Below, one piece after another: positions 40,709 through 48,941 of a stretch of 64,000 nucleotides of DNA; position 1 is the first letter of the stretch, and the number at the start of each line of letters is the position of its first letter. Origin of the DNA: Synechococcales cyanobacterium CNB (GTDB taxonomy: Bacteria; Planctomycetota; Phycisphaerae; Phycisphaerales; UBA1924); NCBI GenBank assembly GCA_030263455.1, contig SZOZ01000002.1, positions 62,001-126,000 on the forward strand, given 5' to 3'. The notes under the pieces were generated by a model, which was not told where the DNA came from, did not search any database, and worked only from the letters and a program-made list of their open reading frames with translations. Both the position numbers and the translations under genes were made by a program.

Positions 40709-40825
40709 CTGCCGCTCGACCATCTGGCCGCGCACGAGCCGGCCCGACCGGAGCGTCAGCGGGACCATTTCGACCTCGAGTGGGCTGAAGTCCGATCGGC
40801 TGAGGGGGATGCCCCGCTCGCACAA
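40709..40825 (-). pseudogene. 5' stub of a duplicated sugar aminotransferase
   Basis: About 39 codons starting at TTG 40825 read CERGIPLSRSDFSPLEVEMV then TLRSGRLVRGQMVER. The intact enzyme at 37833-39011 begins SEQDIPLSRPDISDLEVEMV and TLRSGRLALGPMVERF. The similarity stops abruptly at about 40709 and passes into the decayed dnaA, which marks the duplication junction. The stub is not functional. Confidence 0.85.
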
Positions 40826-40866
40826 CGCCTGGCCCTGCTGGTCATGGGAACTGACGGATCACGGGG

Positions 40867-40899
40867 AAAAAAACGACCCCGGTCGTGAGACCGGGGTCG
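40867..40899 (-). terminator. Terminator of the second duplicated secreted-protein gene
   Basis: A 10-bp stem (CGACCCCGGT/ACCGGGGTCG) is followed on the minus strand by TTTTTTT, at the same distance from the stop as the copy-1 terminator. Sequence between stop and stem is almost identical in the two copies. Confidence 0.9.
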
Positions 40900-40938
40900 C
40901 GGATGGATCAGAGGATCCACAGGATGCCGTAGCCGCGA

Positions 40939-41556
40939 TCAGCGACGACGACGGGCGGCGACGAGGCCGCCGAGGCCGACGAGGGCCAGCGAAGCCTTGC
41001 CGAGAGAGCCGAACGGCCCGCCGAAGGCGGACTGGTGGGCACTGCCGCCGCCCGGGGCGTCGTGCTGGTAGTACCACTCGTTGGGCTCGCCGGCGGTGCT
41101 GAACGCACGCAGGCCGATGTAGTAGTCCTGGCCGCCGGTGACGGGGATGTTGCCCGTCCAGGTCATCTGGACCATGGCGATCCCGTAGCCGTCAACACCG
41201 ATGTTGACGGAGGCGACGCCGACGTTCGTCAGCGTCGGGGCGCCGGAGCCGAGGTTCTGGGTGACGTAGACGGAGGCCTGCGTCGCGAGAATGGGCGCAG
41301 CGCCGAAGAAGAAGTTCGCCGCCGAGATGCTGGTCGTCTTGATCTCGGTGATGGCATTGAAGCCGAGGGGAACGCTGACCTTGTCAACGACGGCGTAGTC
41401 GTTGTAGCCGCCGAAGAGGTTCTGGCCGCCGCTCGAGCTGCCGAAGCCGCTCGACCAGGCGTAGCCGGGCCCCTGAAGCTTGTTGTGGATGATCGTGTTG
41501 CCGAACGCGGCGCCGCTCACGGCGAGAACGGCAAGAACTGCAATCGCCTTCTTCAT
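40939..41556 (-). CDS. Secreted PEP-CTERM-like protein, copy 2
   Basis: A 205-residue paralog of the protein at 39125-39751. It has the same signal peptide (MKKAIAVLAVLAVSGAAFGN), the same GYGIAMVQMTWTG and YYIGLRAFSTAGEPNEWYYQ blocks and the same tail SLALVGLGGLVAARRRR. Divergence is greatest in the middle, around residues 80-130. The start is ATG 41556 with the same AGGAGAGAG ribosome site; a frame to 41580 is rejected. It is intact, so both copies appear to be maintained. Confidence 0.85.
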   Translation of the reverse strand: MKKAIAVLAVLAVSGAAFGNTIIHNKLQGPGYAWSSGFGSSSGGQNLFGGYNDYAVVDKVSVPLGFNAITEIKTTSISAANFFFGAAPILATQASVYVTQNLGSGAPTLTNVGVASVNIGVDGYGIAMVQMTWTGNIPVTGGQDYYIGLRAFSTAGEPNEWYYQHDAPGGGSAHQSAFGGPFGSLGKASLALVGLGGLVAARRRR

Positions 41557-41927
41557 GAGACTCTCTCCTGTACGGGCCATGGCCCGGAACTGACGCCGTC
41601 GATGACACTCGACGGCACGAAACCCCTATTCAGTGCCGGCCACGCGACCGGCACCTCATGCACACGAACGCGACGCGATTCCTCGCCTCACGCTCCGAAC
41701 ACCATCTTGGGGCTGGGTCTGTCTCGTCTCTCTCAGACTGCCCCACGGCTCGACCGCCTTGTGGGCTTGCCGATCGGGCACATCTCAACACAACGGAAAC
41801 CCTGAGTCAAGACCCTGGGTGTAATTTCCCGGTTGATTTCCACCGAAAAATTTGCTCCCCGCTCATCGCCCGAACAAACGCCGTGAAGCCGCTTGGGTGA
41901 GCGTTACCCAAACCCACATTTTTTCAC
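41557..41927 (-). other. Upstream region of copy 2, downstream of dnaA
   Basis: 371 bases without a gene. It is homologous in blocks to 39752-40154. It contains the only clearly AT-rich patch of this area (41815-41855, TGTAATTTCCC to AAAAATTTG). It must carry the copy-2 promoter and the end of the dnaA transcript; no T-tract hairpin was found for dnaA. Confidence 0.5.
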
Positions 41928-43388
41928 TCAACCCCGGTTCGATACACCGTCCAGCACGAGCCGCTGAACTCTGCCGATGACCTCTCCGACGGTCATGCCC
42001 TCGAACTCCCCGCCCACCCCCGCTGGGAAGGCATCCACGATCTGCCTCCGGAGCCGCTTGTCCGCCGTGGCGGCCGTGGAGTGGTTCCGCCTGGCGAGGG
42101 CGCGGCTGATCTCGGGGTAACTGAGCGTCGTCAACTCGCGCATCAGGTAGACGCACAAGGCTCTCGCGAGTACAACCCGTCGGTGCCTGGTCGTGCCCAG
42201 AACGTCCGAGACTTCGACCCCCAGCGCGGCGGCCACCCCGCGCACGACGGCCTCGGGGCGGATCGGCCTGAGCGGACGACGCGACACGCCCTCCGACCCC
42301 GGCTCCCCGAGTCCCATGGCACGACGCACGGCCAGCGCGCCGATCCTGCCGCTGTTCGTCACGAACTCCGGGAGGAGCCTGCTGACTGCCTCGACCTGCG
42401 TCACCATGCCCTCGATGTCGCGCACGGAGGCCGGCGAACCCGTCGGCAACCCCGACCGCTCCACGATCACTCGCACCGCCTCGTCCTCGAGCGCGATTCC
42501 GCGACGCGCGGCGAACGCGGCGATCAGTCGCCGCCGAAGGTCCGCCTCCGGCGCGTCCAGCCGAACGACGGCCCCGGAGAGGAATCTCGATCGGAGTTGC
42601 GCCGAGAGTTGGTCGATGCGGTGCGGATGTTCGTCGGAGGCCAGCGCGACGCGGGCGCCGGTCAGGTCGATCGCATCGAAGGTGTGCAGGAGTTCGTTCT
42701 GCGTCCCCTGCTTGCTGGAGAGGAAATGAACGTCGTCGAGGCAGAGCAGTTCCACACCGCGCCAGCGCCGGCGGAAGCCCTCCAGCGCATTTCCCTTGAC
42801 CGCCGCGACGTAGTCGTTCATGAAGGACTCGGCGGTGGTCATGATGACCCGCGCGCCAGGGCTGCGTGCCTGCACTCGCCCGACGATCCCCTGGAGCAGG
42901 TGCGTCTTGCCCATCCCCGACGCGCCGTGGATGAAGAGTGGGCTGAACCTCGCCCCCTCGCCCCCCTCGGCGAGGCTGACCGCCGCGTTGTAAGCGAGCC
43001 GGTTCGCCTCGCCGACGACGAAGTCTTCGAGCCGCTTGCCCGGCGCCCCGGCTGGCCTTCGCTTGGCGCTCGGCCTGGGAGGGCGTCGATCGTGCCTTTC
43101 GCCGCTTTGCTCTGGCACGAGGTTGCCGCCCGCGCGCTCGAACGCGCTGCGATCGACCCGCACGCGCACGCGCGTACCGCCCTCGGCCTCGGCCGCGCGG
43201 CGCAGACTTTCGCCCACGCGGCGGTCCAGCAGTTTGGCAAGGAACGGCGTCGCCACCGCGACCTCGACCTCGCCGTCGCGGCACTCGAACCGCACGTCTC
43301 GCCCGAAGTACCGCTCGTACCGATCCTCTCCGAGTTGCTCTCGCAGCCGCGACCGCAGGCGCGAGTCCGCGTCAGTTCCCATTGTCAT
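41928..43388 (-). CDS. dnaA: Chromosomal replication initiator protein DnaA
   Basis: A 486-residue initiator. The short domain I (about residues 1-75) is followed by a basic Arg/Pro linker. Domain III has Walker A GASGMGKTHLLQ, Walker B LLCLDDVHFL, sensor regions and the arginine-finger helix (SAQLRSRFLSG). Domain IV ends in the DNA-binding helix-turn-helix with ARRNHSTAATADKRLRR, in place of the usual GGRDHTTV-like signature. ATG 43388 is used; ATG 43382 is two codons in. A decayed second copy lies at 40155-40660. dnaN is not adjacent. Confidence 0.95.
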   Translation of the reverse strand: MTMGTDADSRLRSRLREQLGEDRYERYFGRDVRFECRDGEVEVAVATPFLAKLLDRRVGESLRRAAEAEGGTRVRVRVDRSAFERAGGNLVPEQSGERHDRRPPRPSAKRRPAGAPGKRLEDFVVGEANRLAYNAAVSLAEGGEGARFSPLFIHGASGMGKTHLLQGIVGRVQARSPGARVIMTTAESFMNDYVAAVKGNALEGFRRRWRGVELLCLDDVHFLSSKQGTQNELLHTFDAIDLTGARVALASDEHPHRIDQLSAQLRSRFLSGAVVRLDAPEADLRRRLIAAFAARRGIALEDEAVRVIVERSGLPTGSPASVRDIEGMVTQVEAVSRLLPEFVTNSGRIGALAVRRAMGLGEPGSEGVSRRPLRPIRPEAVVRGVAAALGVEVSDVLGTTRHRRVVLARALCVYLMRELTTLSYPEISRALARRNHSTAATADKRLRRQIVDAFPAGVGGEFEGMTVGEVIGRVQRLVLDGVSNRG

Positions 43389-43927
43389 CCCGCTCGCGAC
43401 CCCTGCTGCCTCCGGCACCGGCGCCACCTCCGCAGCGTCCCGGCGCGCGATGCACAACCCCGCGCACACAACCCGCGCGCGACCGGCCCCGCCCGTTGGT
43501 CCGCCGAAACGATGCCACGAGTGCGAGTCCGTTCACCCGAGCGGCGGAGCGAACCCCGCCATTCCGCGCGCCCGCACGCTCCGAACGCGGCGCGCGACCG
43601 CACGATCTCTCTCTTCCGTTCCACCACTCGCCCGTCGCTCCCTGACGAGCGGGGCAAAGATATTGCGCCGACGCTCGGCGAGCAAGAGCCTTGTCGAACT
43701 TCTTCACGCGAAATGCGCTTGTCGCGCTCCCGCAAGCGCTTGCGCACCGCCGGACTTCTGCACACGACGCTGATACACACTCGAACAACGTGTGTATAAC
43801 TCGTGCGCGCAACGCGCAACTCCCCGGCCGATCGGGCGTTTGCGCGATTCCCCCCACCGCGCGCGCCGTCGTTCCTCGCAACACTCGCCGCTTCGCGTGA
43901 AATCGCGGGACTCCCCCCGGCCGTCGC
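43389..43927. other. dnaA upstream region, possible oriC
   Basis: 539 bases between dnaA and the GNAT gene with no gene. It contains the DnaA-box-like cluster at 43756-43799, a short AT-rich island AAAGATATTG near 43656-43665, and long GC-rich flanks. Adjacent dnaA plus boxes suggests the origin or a dnaA autoregulatory region. Confidence 0.5.
43756..43799. promoter_or_regulatory. Cluster of DnaA-box-like 9-mers
   Basis: TTATACACA, a perfect fit to TTATNCACA, is on the minus strand at 43791-43799. TGATACACA (43771-43779) and TTCTGCACA (43756-43764) on the plus strand each differ by one base. The first two are inverted with respect to each other. Spacing is 15 and 20 bases between starts. It lies 370-410 bases upstream of the dnaA start. 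Confidence 0.6.
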
Positions 43928-44938
43928 TCACAGCGCACGCACGAGCGCGATGCGTTCCGCGAACCGACGAAACCCGTGGCGCGCATACAGCCGACACGCT
44001 GGCTGGTTCCGCCTGTCCACCGCGCAGGTCAACTCCCCGCCCCGCGTCGCGCACGCGGAGATCGCCGCACGCAGCAGCGCGTCCGCAAGCCCGACGCCGC
44101 GCACCAAGGGCGAAAGCCCCAGGTACACCAGCTCCACACTCCCGATCTCCGGGCACGGGTTGAGCAGCACGCACCCAACTGGTTCGCCCTCGCGCAGCAC
44201 GAGCCACCACATGCATGGCTCCCACCGTCCCGTCGCGCGGTGGGACGCCATCACGTCCGTCGTCTCGCGCAGCCCGCACAACTCGGGGCAGTCCATCGTC
44301 CCCTCGTAACTCGCCTCCAGAGCGCGCGCGACGAACACCTCGTCCCGCTCGCCCTGTTCGCAGGAACGCACCTCCACGCCGCCCGGCCAGCAGTCCAGCC
44401 CGCTCGGCAGGCACGGCGCGACTCCCCCACGGCCCTCCGCAGCGTGCAGCGGCCTCCTCATGTAGTCGAGCGGGCCTATCCGCATGAACCCCGCCGCCTC
44501 GTACGCGGCAATGGCCCAGACTTCCCGTGGTTCAGGCAGGGCCTGGCACAGCCGAACGACCCCTTCGCCGAGCGACCGCACCGCCTCGACCCCAGCTTCA
44601 ACCACCGCGACCCGCTCAGCCCGGTCGGCATCGGACTCCTGCGTGGCTGGCCCGGAGACGAAGAACATTGCCGTCCGCCCCGCCCCGGCCACGGGCAGAC
44701 AGACCTGCCCTACCGCCCGGTGCCGACCCTCCCCATGCACGGCGGCCCGCATCAGACGCAGGTCGATCCCCAGTCGCCCAGCTTGCTCGACGAACTGCCG
44801 CCCGGCACGCATCCGCTGCCCACGAGACGCAGCCGCGAGCCGACCCGCTGCCTCAACCAACAGGTCGTCCGGTACCGGAACCGCCTTGCACGCGGCGACC
44901 CCGACGACGACACCCGATTTCTCTACCCGCTCGCTCAC
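43928..44938 (-). CDS. GNAT-family N-acetyltransferase
   Basis: A 336-residue protein. The C-terminal half has a GNAT domain with motif A (LVYLGLSPLVRGVGLADALL, the acetyl-CoA loop) and motif B (NQPACRLYARHGF). The N-terminal half may be a second, degenerate GNAT-like domain (VCLPVAGAGRTAMFFV and AYEAAGFM). The two-domain layout is similar to mycothiol-synthase-like enzymes, but the substrate cannot be assigned. The start is GTG 44938, preceded by GAGAGG 5 bases upstream. Confidence 0.82.
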   Translation of the reverse strand: MSERVEKSGVVVGVAACKAVPVPDDLLVEAAGRLAAASRGQRMRAGRQFVEQAGRLGIDLRLMRAAVHGEGRHRAVGQVCLPVAGAGRTAMFFVSGPATQESDADRAERVAVVEAGVEAVRSLGEGVVRLCQALPEPREVWAIAAYEAAGFMRIGPLDYMRRPLHAAEGRGGVAPCLPSGLDCWPGGVEVRSCEQGERDEVFVARALEASYEGTMDCPELCGLRETTDVMASHRATGRWEPCMWWLVLREGEPVGCVLLNPCPEIGSVELVYLGLSPLVRGVGLADALLRAAISACATRGGELTCAVDRRNQPACRLYARHGFRRFAERIALVRAL

Positions 44939-45000
44939 TCACACCTCTCGCCCGATCGATATCTTCGGGGCCGGCCCAAGCGAACCCCTTTTTCGCACCC

Positions 45001-45064
45001 CGGGGCGAGGCCTTGAAGGCCCCACTCCTTGTCTCGGGGCGGAGGCTTTGCAGGCCCCGCTCCT
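45001..45064. repeat. Two-copy direct repeat of about 30 bases
   Basis: Two similar units, 45001-45030 and 45035-45064. Each begins CGGGGCG, contains GGC-TT-x-AGGCCCC and ends CTCCT. Each unit can form a small hairpin. They lie between the GNAT gene and the next rightward gene. The role is unknown. Confidence 0.5.
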
Positions 45065-45125
45065 CAACACTGCTGCTCCCCACTAGACTACACTCGCCCC
45101 CGACCCATCCGACGGAGACCCAGGC

Positions 45126-45770
45126 ATGTCCGACCGTCCCTTCCGGCATCTGTCCCTTGTTGCTCTCGCAGCGTTGGCGGTCTCCGCCGCGATAGCGACC
45201 GCGTTCGCTGCGCCTGAACCCGCACCCGTGCCGAAGCGCTGGCAACTGGACCTCAAGCCGGGGCCGCTCCGCGTGGCCTCGGTCGAGCTGCCCGGCGAAG
45301 GCCCCCGCGCCTTCTATTACCTCACCTATTCCGTCGTGAACCACACGGGCGAGGAACTCGACCTCGTCCCCTCCTTCGAGCTCGCCACCGACGAGGGCGA
45401 GGTTCTTCTCTCCGGCGTCGGGGTTCCGGAGATCGCCACGCGCGACATCATGGCCCGTTTGCGCGACCCGCTGCTCGAAGACCAGATCGCCATCATCGGT
45501 CGCATCCAGCAGGGCGTCGAGAACGCTCGCCACGGCGTCGTGATCTGGCCCGCCAACGACCTGAAGATCGACGAGGTCAAGGTCTTCGCCGCCGGCTTCA
45601 GCGGCGAGAACGAGACCATCACCCTCATCGACCCCCGCACGGGCCAGGAACGCCGACTCGTCTTCCGCAAGACCCTCATGCTCGCCTACGCCGTTCCGGG
45701 CGATCTCCGGCTCGAACTCCAGAAATCCCGCCCGCTGACCGAGGTCAACCGCCGCTGGATCATGCGGTAA
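45126..45770 (+). CDS. Exported hypothetical protein
   Basis: A 214-residue protein starting at ATG 45126 with GGAGA upstream. It has an N-terminal signal sequence ([20 protein letters not shown]) and a beta-rich body. [21 protein letters not shown] segment resembles Ig-like or transglutaminase-associated fold openings. No known family is recognised. It is 65 bases before rpmA and may share its promoter. Confidence 0.75.
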   Translation: MSDRPFRHLSLVALAALAVSAAIATAFAAPEPAPVPKRWQLDLKPGPLRVASVELPGEGPRAFYYLTYSVVNHTGEELDLVPSFELATDEGEVLLSGVGVPEIATRDIMARLRDPLLEDQIAIIGRIQQGVENARHGVVIWPANDLKIDEVKVFAAGFSGENETITLIDPRTGQERRLVFRKTLMLAYAVPGDLRLELQKSRPLTEVNRRWIMR

Positions 45771-45835
45771 CGCCGCGCCTATCCTCCCCGTCCCGCGGGC
45801 CGGACACCCGCGGGCAGCACTCAGAGGGCTTCGCC

Positions 45836-46126
45836 ATGGCACATAAGAAGGGTCAAGGCTCGACCAAGAACGGGCGCGACTCCAACCCCCAGTACCTCGG
45901 CGTCAAGCTCTACGGCGGTGAAACCGCCAAGCCCGGCTCGGTCATCGTCCGCCAGCGCGGCACGAAGTTCCAGCCCGGCTTCAACGTCCGCCGCGGCACC
46001 GACGATACGCTCTTCTCCGTTGCCCACGGCACGGTCGTCTTCCAGGGCCGCCGCGTCCACGTGGATCCTTCCGACCCGGGCGCACCCCGACCCGTCTGGC
46101 TCCCCAGGGCGTCGTCCAACAACTGA
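45836..46126 (+). CDS. rpmA: Large ribosomal subunit protein bL27
   Basis: A 96-residue bL27: [16 protein letters not shown] opening, [36 protein letters not shown] and an HGTVVF end. The N-terminal tail reaches the peptidyl-transferase centre. The usual upstream rplU is absent here. The start is ATG 45836 with CAGAGGG upstream. Confidence 0.96.
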   Translation: MAHKKGQGSTKNGRDSNPQYLGVKLYGGETAKPGSVIVRQRGTKFQPGFNVRRGTDDTLFSVAHGTVVFQGRRVHVDPSDPGAPRPVWLPRASSNN

Positions 46127-46182
46127 CCCGGCACCAGCGAGCGAGCCGACGAAAAGCGTCAGCGCTCCTCAACGAGCCGCGA

Positions 46183-47085
46183 CTACTCAACGGGCCGCGA
46201 CCGTGAGAGAGCGGTTTTCCTTTCGCTCGCTCCGCTGCCCCCCCCCTCGATCGCCTCGCGCACCCGTGCCGCCGCGCGCAAGAGTTCCGGCACCCGCTCC
46301 AGCGAGAGCATCGTCGCCGAGTCGCTCGCCCCTTTCGCCGGCTCCGGGTGGCACTCCAGGAACAGCGCATGAACTCCGGCCGCCGCCGCGGCCCGCGCCA
46401 GCAGCGGCGCCCGCTCGGGGCGGCCGCCCGTCTGCTCGCCCGCGCCGGGCAGTTGCGTCGAGTGTGTCACGTCGAAGCACACGGGCGGCGCCCCCCCCTC
46501 CGCGGGCAGTTCGATCAGGTCGCCCACGCCGATGAAGTCGTTCACCAGCCGGTGATAGCCGAAGAACGTGCCCCGCTCGGTGAGCATCACGTTCGCGCAT
46601 CGTGCGGCCGCGAGTTTCCGCACCGGCCCGAGCATCTCGGCCGGCGAGAGGAACTGCCCCTTCTTCACGTTCACCCCCCGCCCGTGCCGGGCCGCGGACT
46701 CGCCCACGGCCGCGAGCAGGTCGCTCTGCCGGCACAGGAACGCCGGCACCTGCAGCAGGTCAACCGCCTGCGCCGCGGGCTCGGCCTGCTCGGGCAGGTG
46801 CACGTCCGTTGTCACCGGCACGCCGAGCCGATCGCGCAGCCGTGTCAGCGCCTCTAGCCCGGCCTGCAACCCCGGCCCGCGCGCGGACGACACGCTCGAA
46901 CGGTTCGCCTTATCGAACGACGCCTTGAAAACGTACCCGAGGCCGAGGCCCTCGCAAGCCTCGCGCACCGTCTCCCCCACGCGCAGCCCCAACTCGAACG
47001 ACTCAAGCACGCACGGCCCCGCGATCACCGCGAGCCGCCGCCCAGCCCCGATCTCCACGCCGCCCACGCGGCACGTCCTGGCCAT
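46183..47085 (-). CDS. kdsA: 3-deoxy-8-phosphooctulonate synthase
   Basis: KdsA condenses arabinose 5-phosphate with PEP to make Kdo-8-phosphate, a precursor of the Kdo in lipopolysaccharide. The 300-residue enzyme has AGPCVLES near the N-terminus, FKASFDKANRSS, TDVHLP, QVPAFLCRQSDLL, KKGQFLSP and DVTHSTQLPG. A C-terminal tail of about 20 residues after the core is rich in Gly, Arg and Ser. It is consistent with an outer membrane and pairs functionally with waaA at 50463. Confidence 0.95.
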   Translation of the reverse strand: MARTCRVGGVEIGAGRRLAVIAGPCVLESFELGLRVGETVREACEGLGLGYVFKASFDKANRSSVSSARGPGLQAGLEALTRLRDRLGVPVTTDVHLPEQAEPAAQAVDLLQVPAFLCRQSDLLAAVGESAARHGRGVNVKKGQFLSPAEMLGPVRKLAAARCANVMLTERGTFFGYHRLVNDFIGVGDLIELPAEGGAPPVCFDVTHSTQLPGAGEQTGGRPERAPLLARAAAAAGVHALFLECHPEPAKGASDSATMLSLERVPELLRAAARVREAIEGGGSGASERKTALSRSRPVE

Positions 47086-47135
47086 GCCAAAGCCTACACA
47101 GCCAACGCCGAACAGGGCGGGTAGCCGTGCCCTGC

Positions 47136-47753
47136 CTACGGGCGTCCGCTATGGCTGGTGATCAAATTCCGGTACGCAGGCAGGTGGTTCGAGAAGAGGC
47201 GGGCGAGTCCCTCGACGTCGTTGCGCCAGTCGCGGTGCAACTCGCACGCCACTCCGAACCAGGTCATCATCTGCACTCCCGCAGCCTGCATGCGCATCCA
47301 CGCGGCGTGTCGCGTCACCTCGTTGAACGTGCCGGAGGCATCCGCCACCACGAAGACCTCAAACCCCTCTTCCGCCGCCGAGAGCGCTGGGAACGCGACA
47401 CACACCTCGGTCACCACGCCCGCGATGACCAGCTGCTTCTTCCCTGTCGCGCGCACGGCGCGCACGAAGTCCTCGTTGTCCCATGCGTTGATGTTGCCCG
47501 GGCGCGCAATGTACGGGGCATCCGGGAACATCTCCTTGAGTTCGGGCATGAGCGGCCCGTTGGGACCGTCCTCGAAACTGGTCGTCAGAACGGTCGGCAG
47601 GCGAAAATACTTCGCGCACGCACCCAACGCGAGCACGTTGTTGCGGAACTCGTCCGTGGACCAGTCGTGCACGATGTTGCACAGCCCGGACTGATGGTCC
47701 ACGAGAAGGACGGCGGCATCGTTCTTGTCGAGACGGCGGTACTTGTATGACAT
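47136..47753 (-). CDS. YcaC-like isochorismatase-family hydrolase
   Basis: A 205-residue cysteine hydrolase of the isochorismatase superfamily, closest by motif to YcaC. It has D19 in LLVDHQSG, C118 in GVVTEVCVAF, the INAWDNEDF block near 88-96, and the VVADASGTFN turn. The substrate of this subgroup is not established. ATG 47753 is used; a frame to 47834 is rejected. It lies 77 bases after the pirin stop on the same strand and may be co-transcribed with it. Confidence 0.88.
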   Translation of the reverse strand: MSYKYRRLDKNDAAVLLVDHQSGLCNIVHDWSTDEFRNNVLALGACAKYFRLPTVLTTSFEDGPNGPLMPELKEMFPDAPYIARPGNINAWDNEDFVRAVRATGKKQLVIAGVVTEVCVAFPALSAAEEGFEVFVVADASGTFNEVTRHAAWMRMQAAGVQMMTWFGVACELHRDWRNDVEGLARLFSNHLPAYRNLITSHSGRP

Positions 47754-47830
47754 GGCGACTCCTTTGCGATCAACCCTGCCGCCCCCTGAGATCGGCGCGC
47801 CCGGCGGCGGTGACCGGGCGCGTCCTTTCT

Positions 47831-48703
47831 TCACAGCCTTCCGAACCTTCCCGCCCGCACGTCGGCGACGGCCTGCTGGATTTCTTCGGCCGTGTTCATC
47901 ACGAACGGGCCGTAGGCGACGACCGGCTCGTCGATCGGCTCGCCGGCGAGGACGAGCAGGTCTGCGCCGTCGGCCGATTCGACTGCCGCGCCGGCGCCAG
48001 CCCGTGAGAGCAGGGCGAGTTCGCCCGCCGACACATCGCGCTCGCCCGCAACGCCCACCGATCCGCGCCGCACGAAGAAGGCCGCGTTGTGGCCTTCGGG
48101 GATGGGCAACTCCGCGCGCGCGCCGGCGCGCAATCGCACGTCCCAGAGGACGACGGGCGTCACCGTCGCCGCCGGGCCGCGCACGCCGGCGAAGTCGCCG
48201 GCGATGACGCGAGCCGTGCCTGCGTCGCCGGGCAGTTGCACGCTCGGGATTGCGCTCGCCGGCAGTTCCTGGTATCGCGGCGGGGTCATCTTGTGTTTCG
48301 CGGGCAGGTTCACCCAGAGTTGGACGACCTCAAACGCGCCGCCGCGGTGGGTGAACTCGCGCGAGTGCTTCTCCTCGTGCAGCACGCCCGCGCCGGCCGT
48401 CATCCACTGGACGTCGCCGGGGCCGATGCGCCCGCTGTTGCCGGCCGAGTCACGGTGTTCGAGTTCGCCCTGGAAGACGACGGTGACAGTCTCGAACCCG
48501 CGGTGGGGGTGCGTGTCCACGCCGCGCGGCCGGTCGGAAGGCTCGAAGCGCACGGGCGGTGCGTAGTCCATGAGAACGAACGGGCTGAGCCGCGAGCCGA
48601 CGGCGTGCGGCGAGATGACGGAACTGACCGGGAACCCATCGCCGACCCAGTGCATGGGCGGGGTGGGGAGGACGGATTCGACGTGCTTTGCGCGCGTGTT
48701 CAT
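47831..48703 (-). CDS. Pirin-family protein
   Basis: A 290-residue bicupin. The N-terminal cupin has the metal-binding pattern of pirins: HPHRGFETVT, then a His in the second segment (GDVQWMTAGAGVLHEEKH). The C-terminal cupin is present (WDVRLRAGARAELPIPEGHNA). Some pirins are quercetinases and others are redox-sensitive regulators; the role here is undetermined. The start is ATG 48703 with GGGAAG upstream. Confidence 0.9.
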   Translation of the reverse strand: MNTRAKHVESVLPTPPMHWVGDGFPVSSVISPHAVGSRLSPFVLMDYAPPVRFEPSDRPRGVDTHPHRGFETVTVVFQGELEHRDSAGNSGRIGPGDVQWMTAGAGVLHEEKHSREFTHRGGAFEVVQLWVNLPAKHKMTPPRYQELPASAIPSVQLPGDAGTARVIAGDFAGVRGPAATVTPVVLWDVRLRAGARAELPIPEGHNAAFFVRRGSVGVAGERDVSAGELALLSRAGAGAAVESADGADLLVLAGEPIDEPVVAYGPFVMNTAEEIQQAVADVRAGRFGRL

Positions 48704-48941
48704 GGCCCGTTCTTCCCTGCGGCAGCCCTCCCGATGCCACGCATGGCGTGCGAAATGCTGCATCGGCAGTCTATGAAGCGCCGGTGTGCACGGACGACTT
48801 CATCCGTTCTGCCCGTTTCGCACGATTCGTCGCACGGCATGTGTCTCGCGCGAATCCCGCATTCCGCGCTGGAACAGTACCCCTCCGTGTGCGACAATCT
48901 CCTGGCACACTGTTCAGCCTTTCGTATCGGAGAGATTCATC

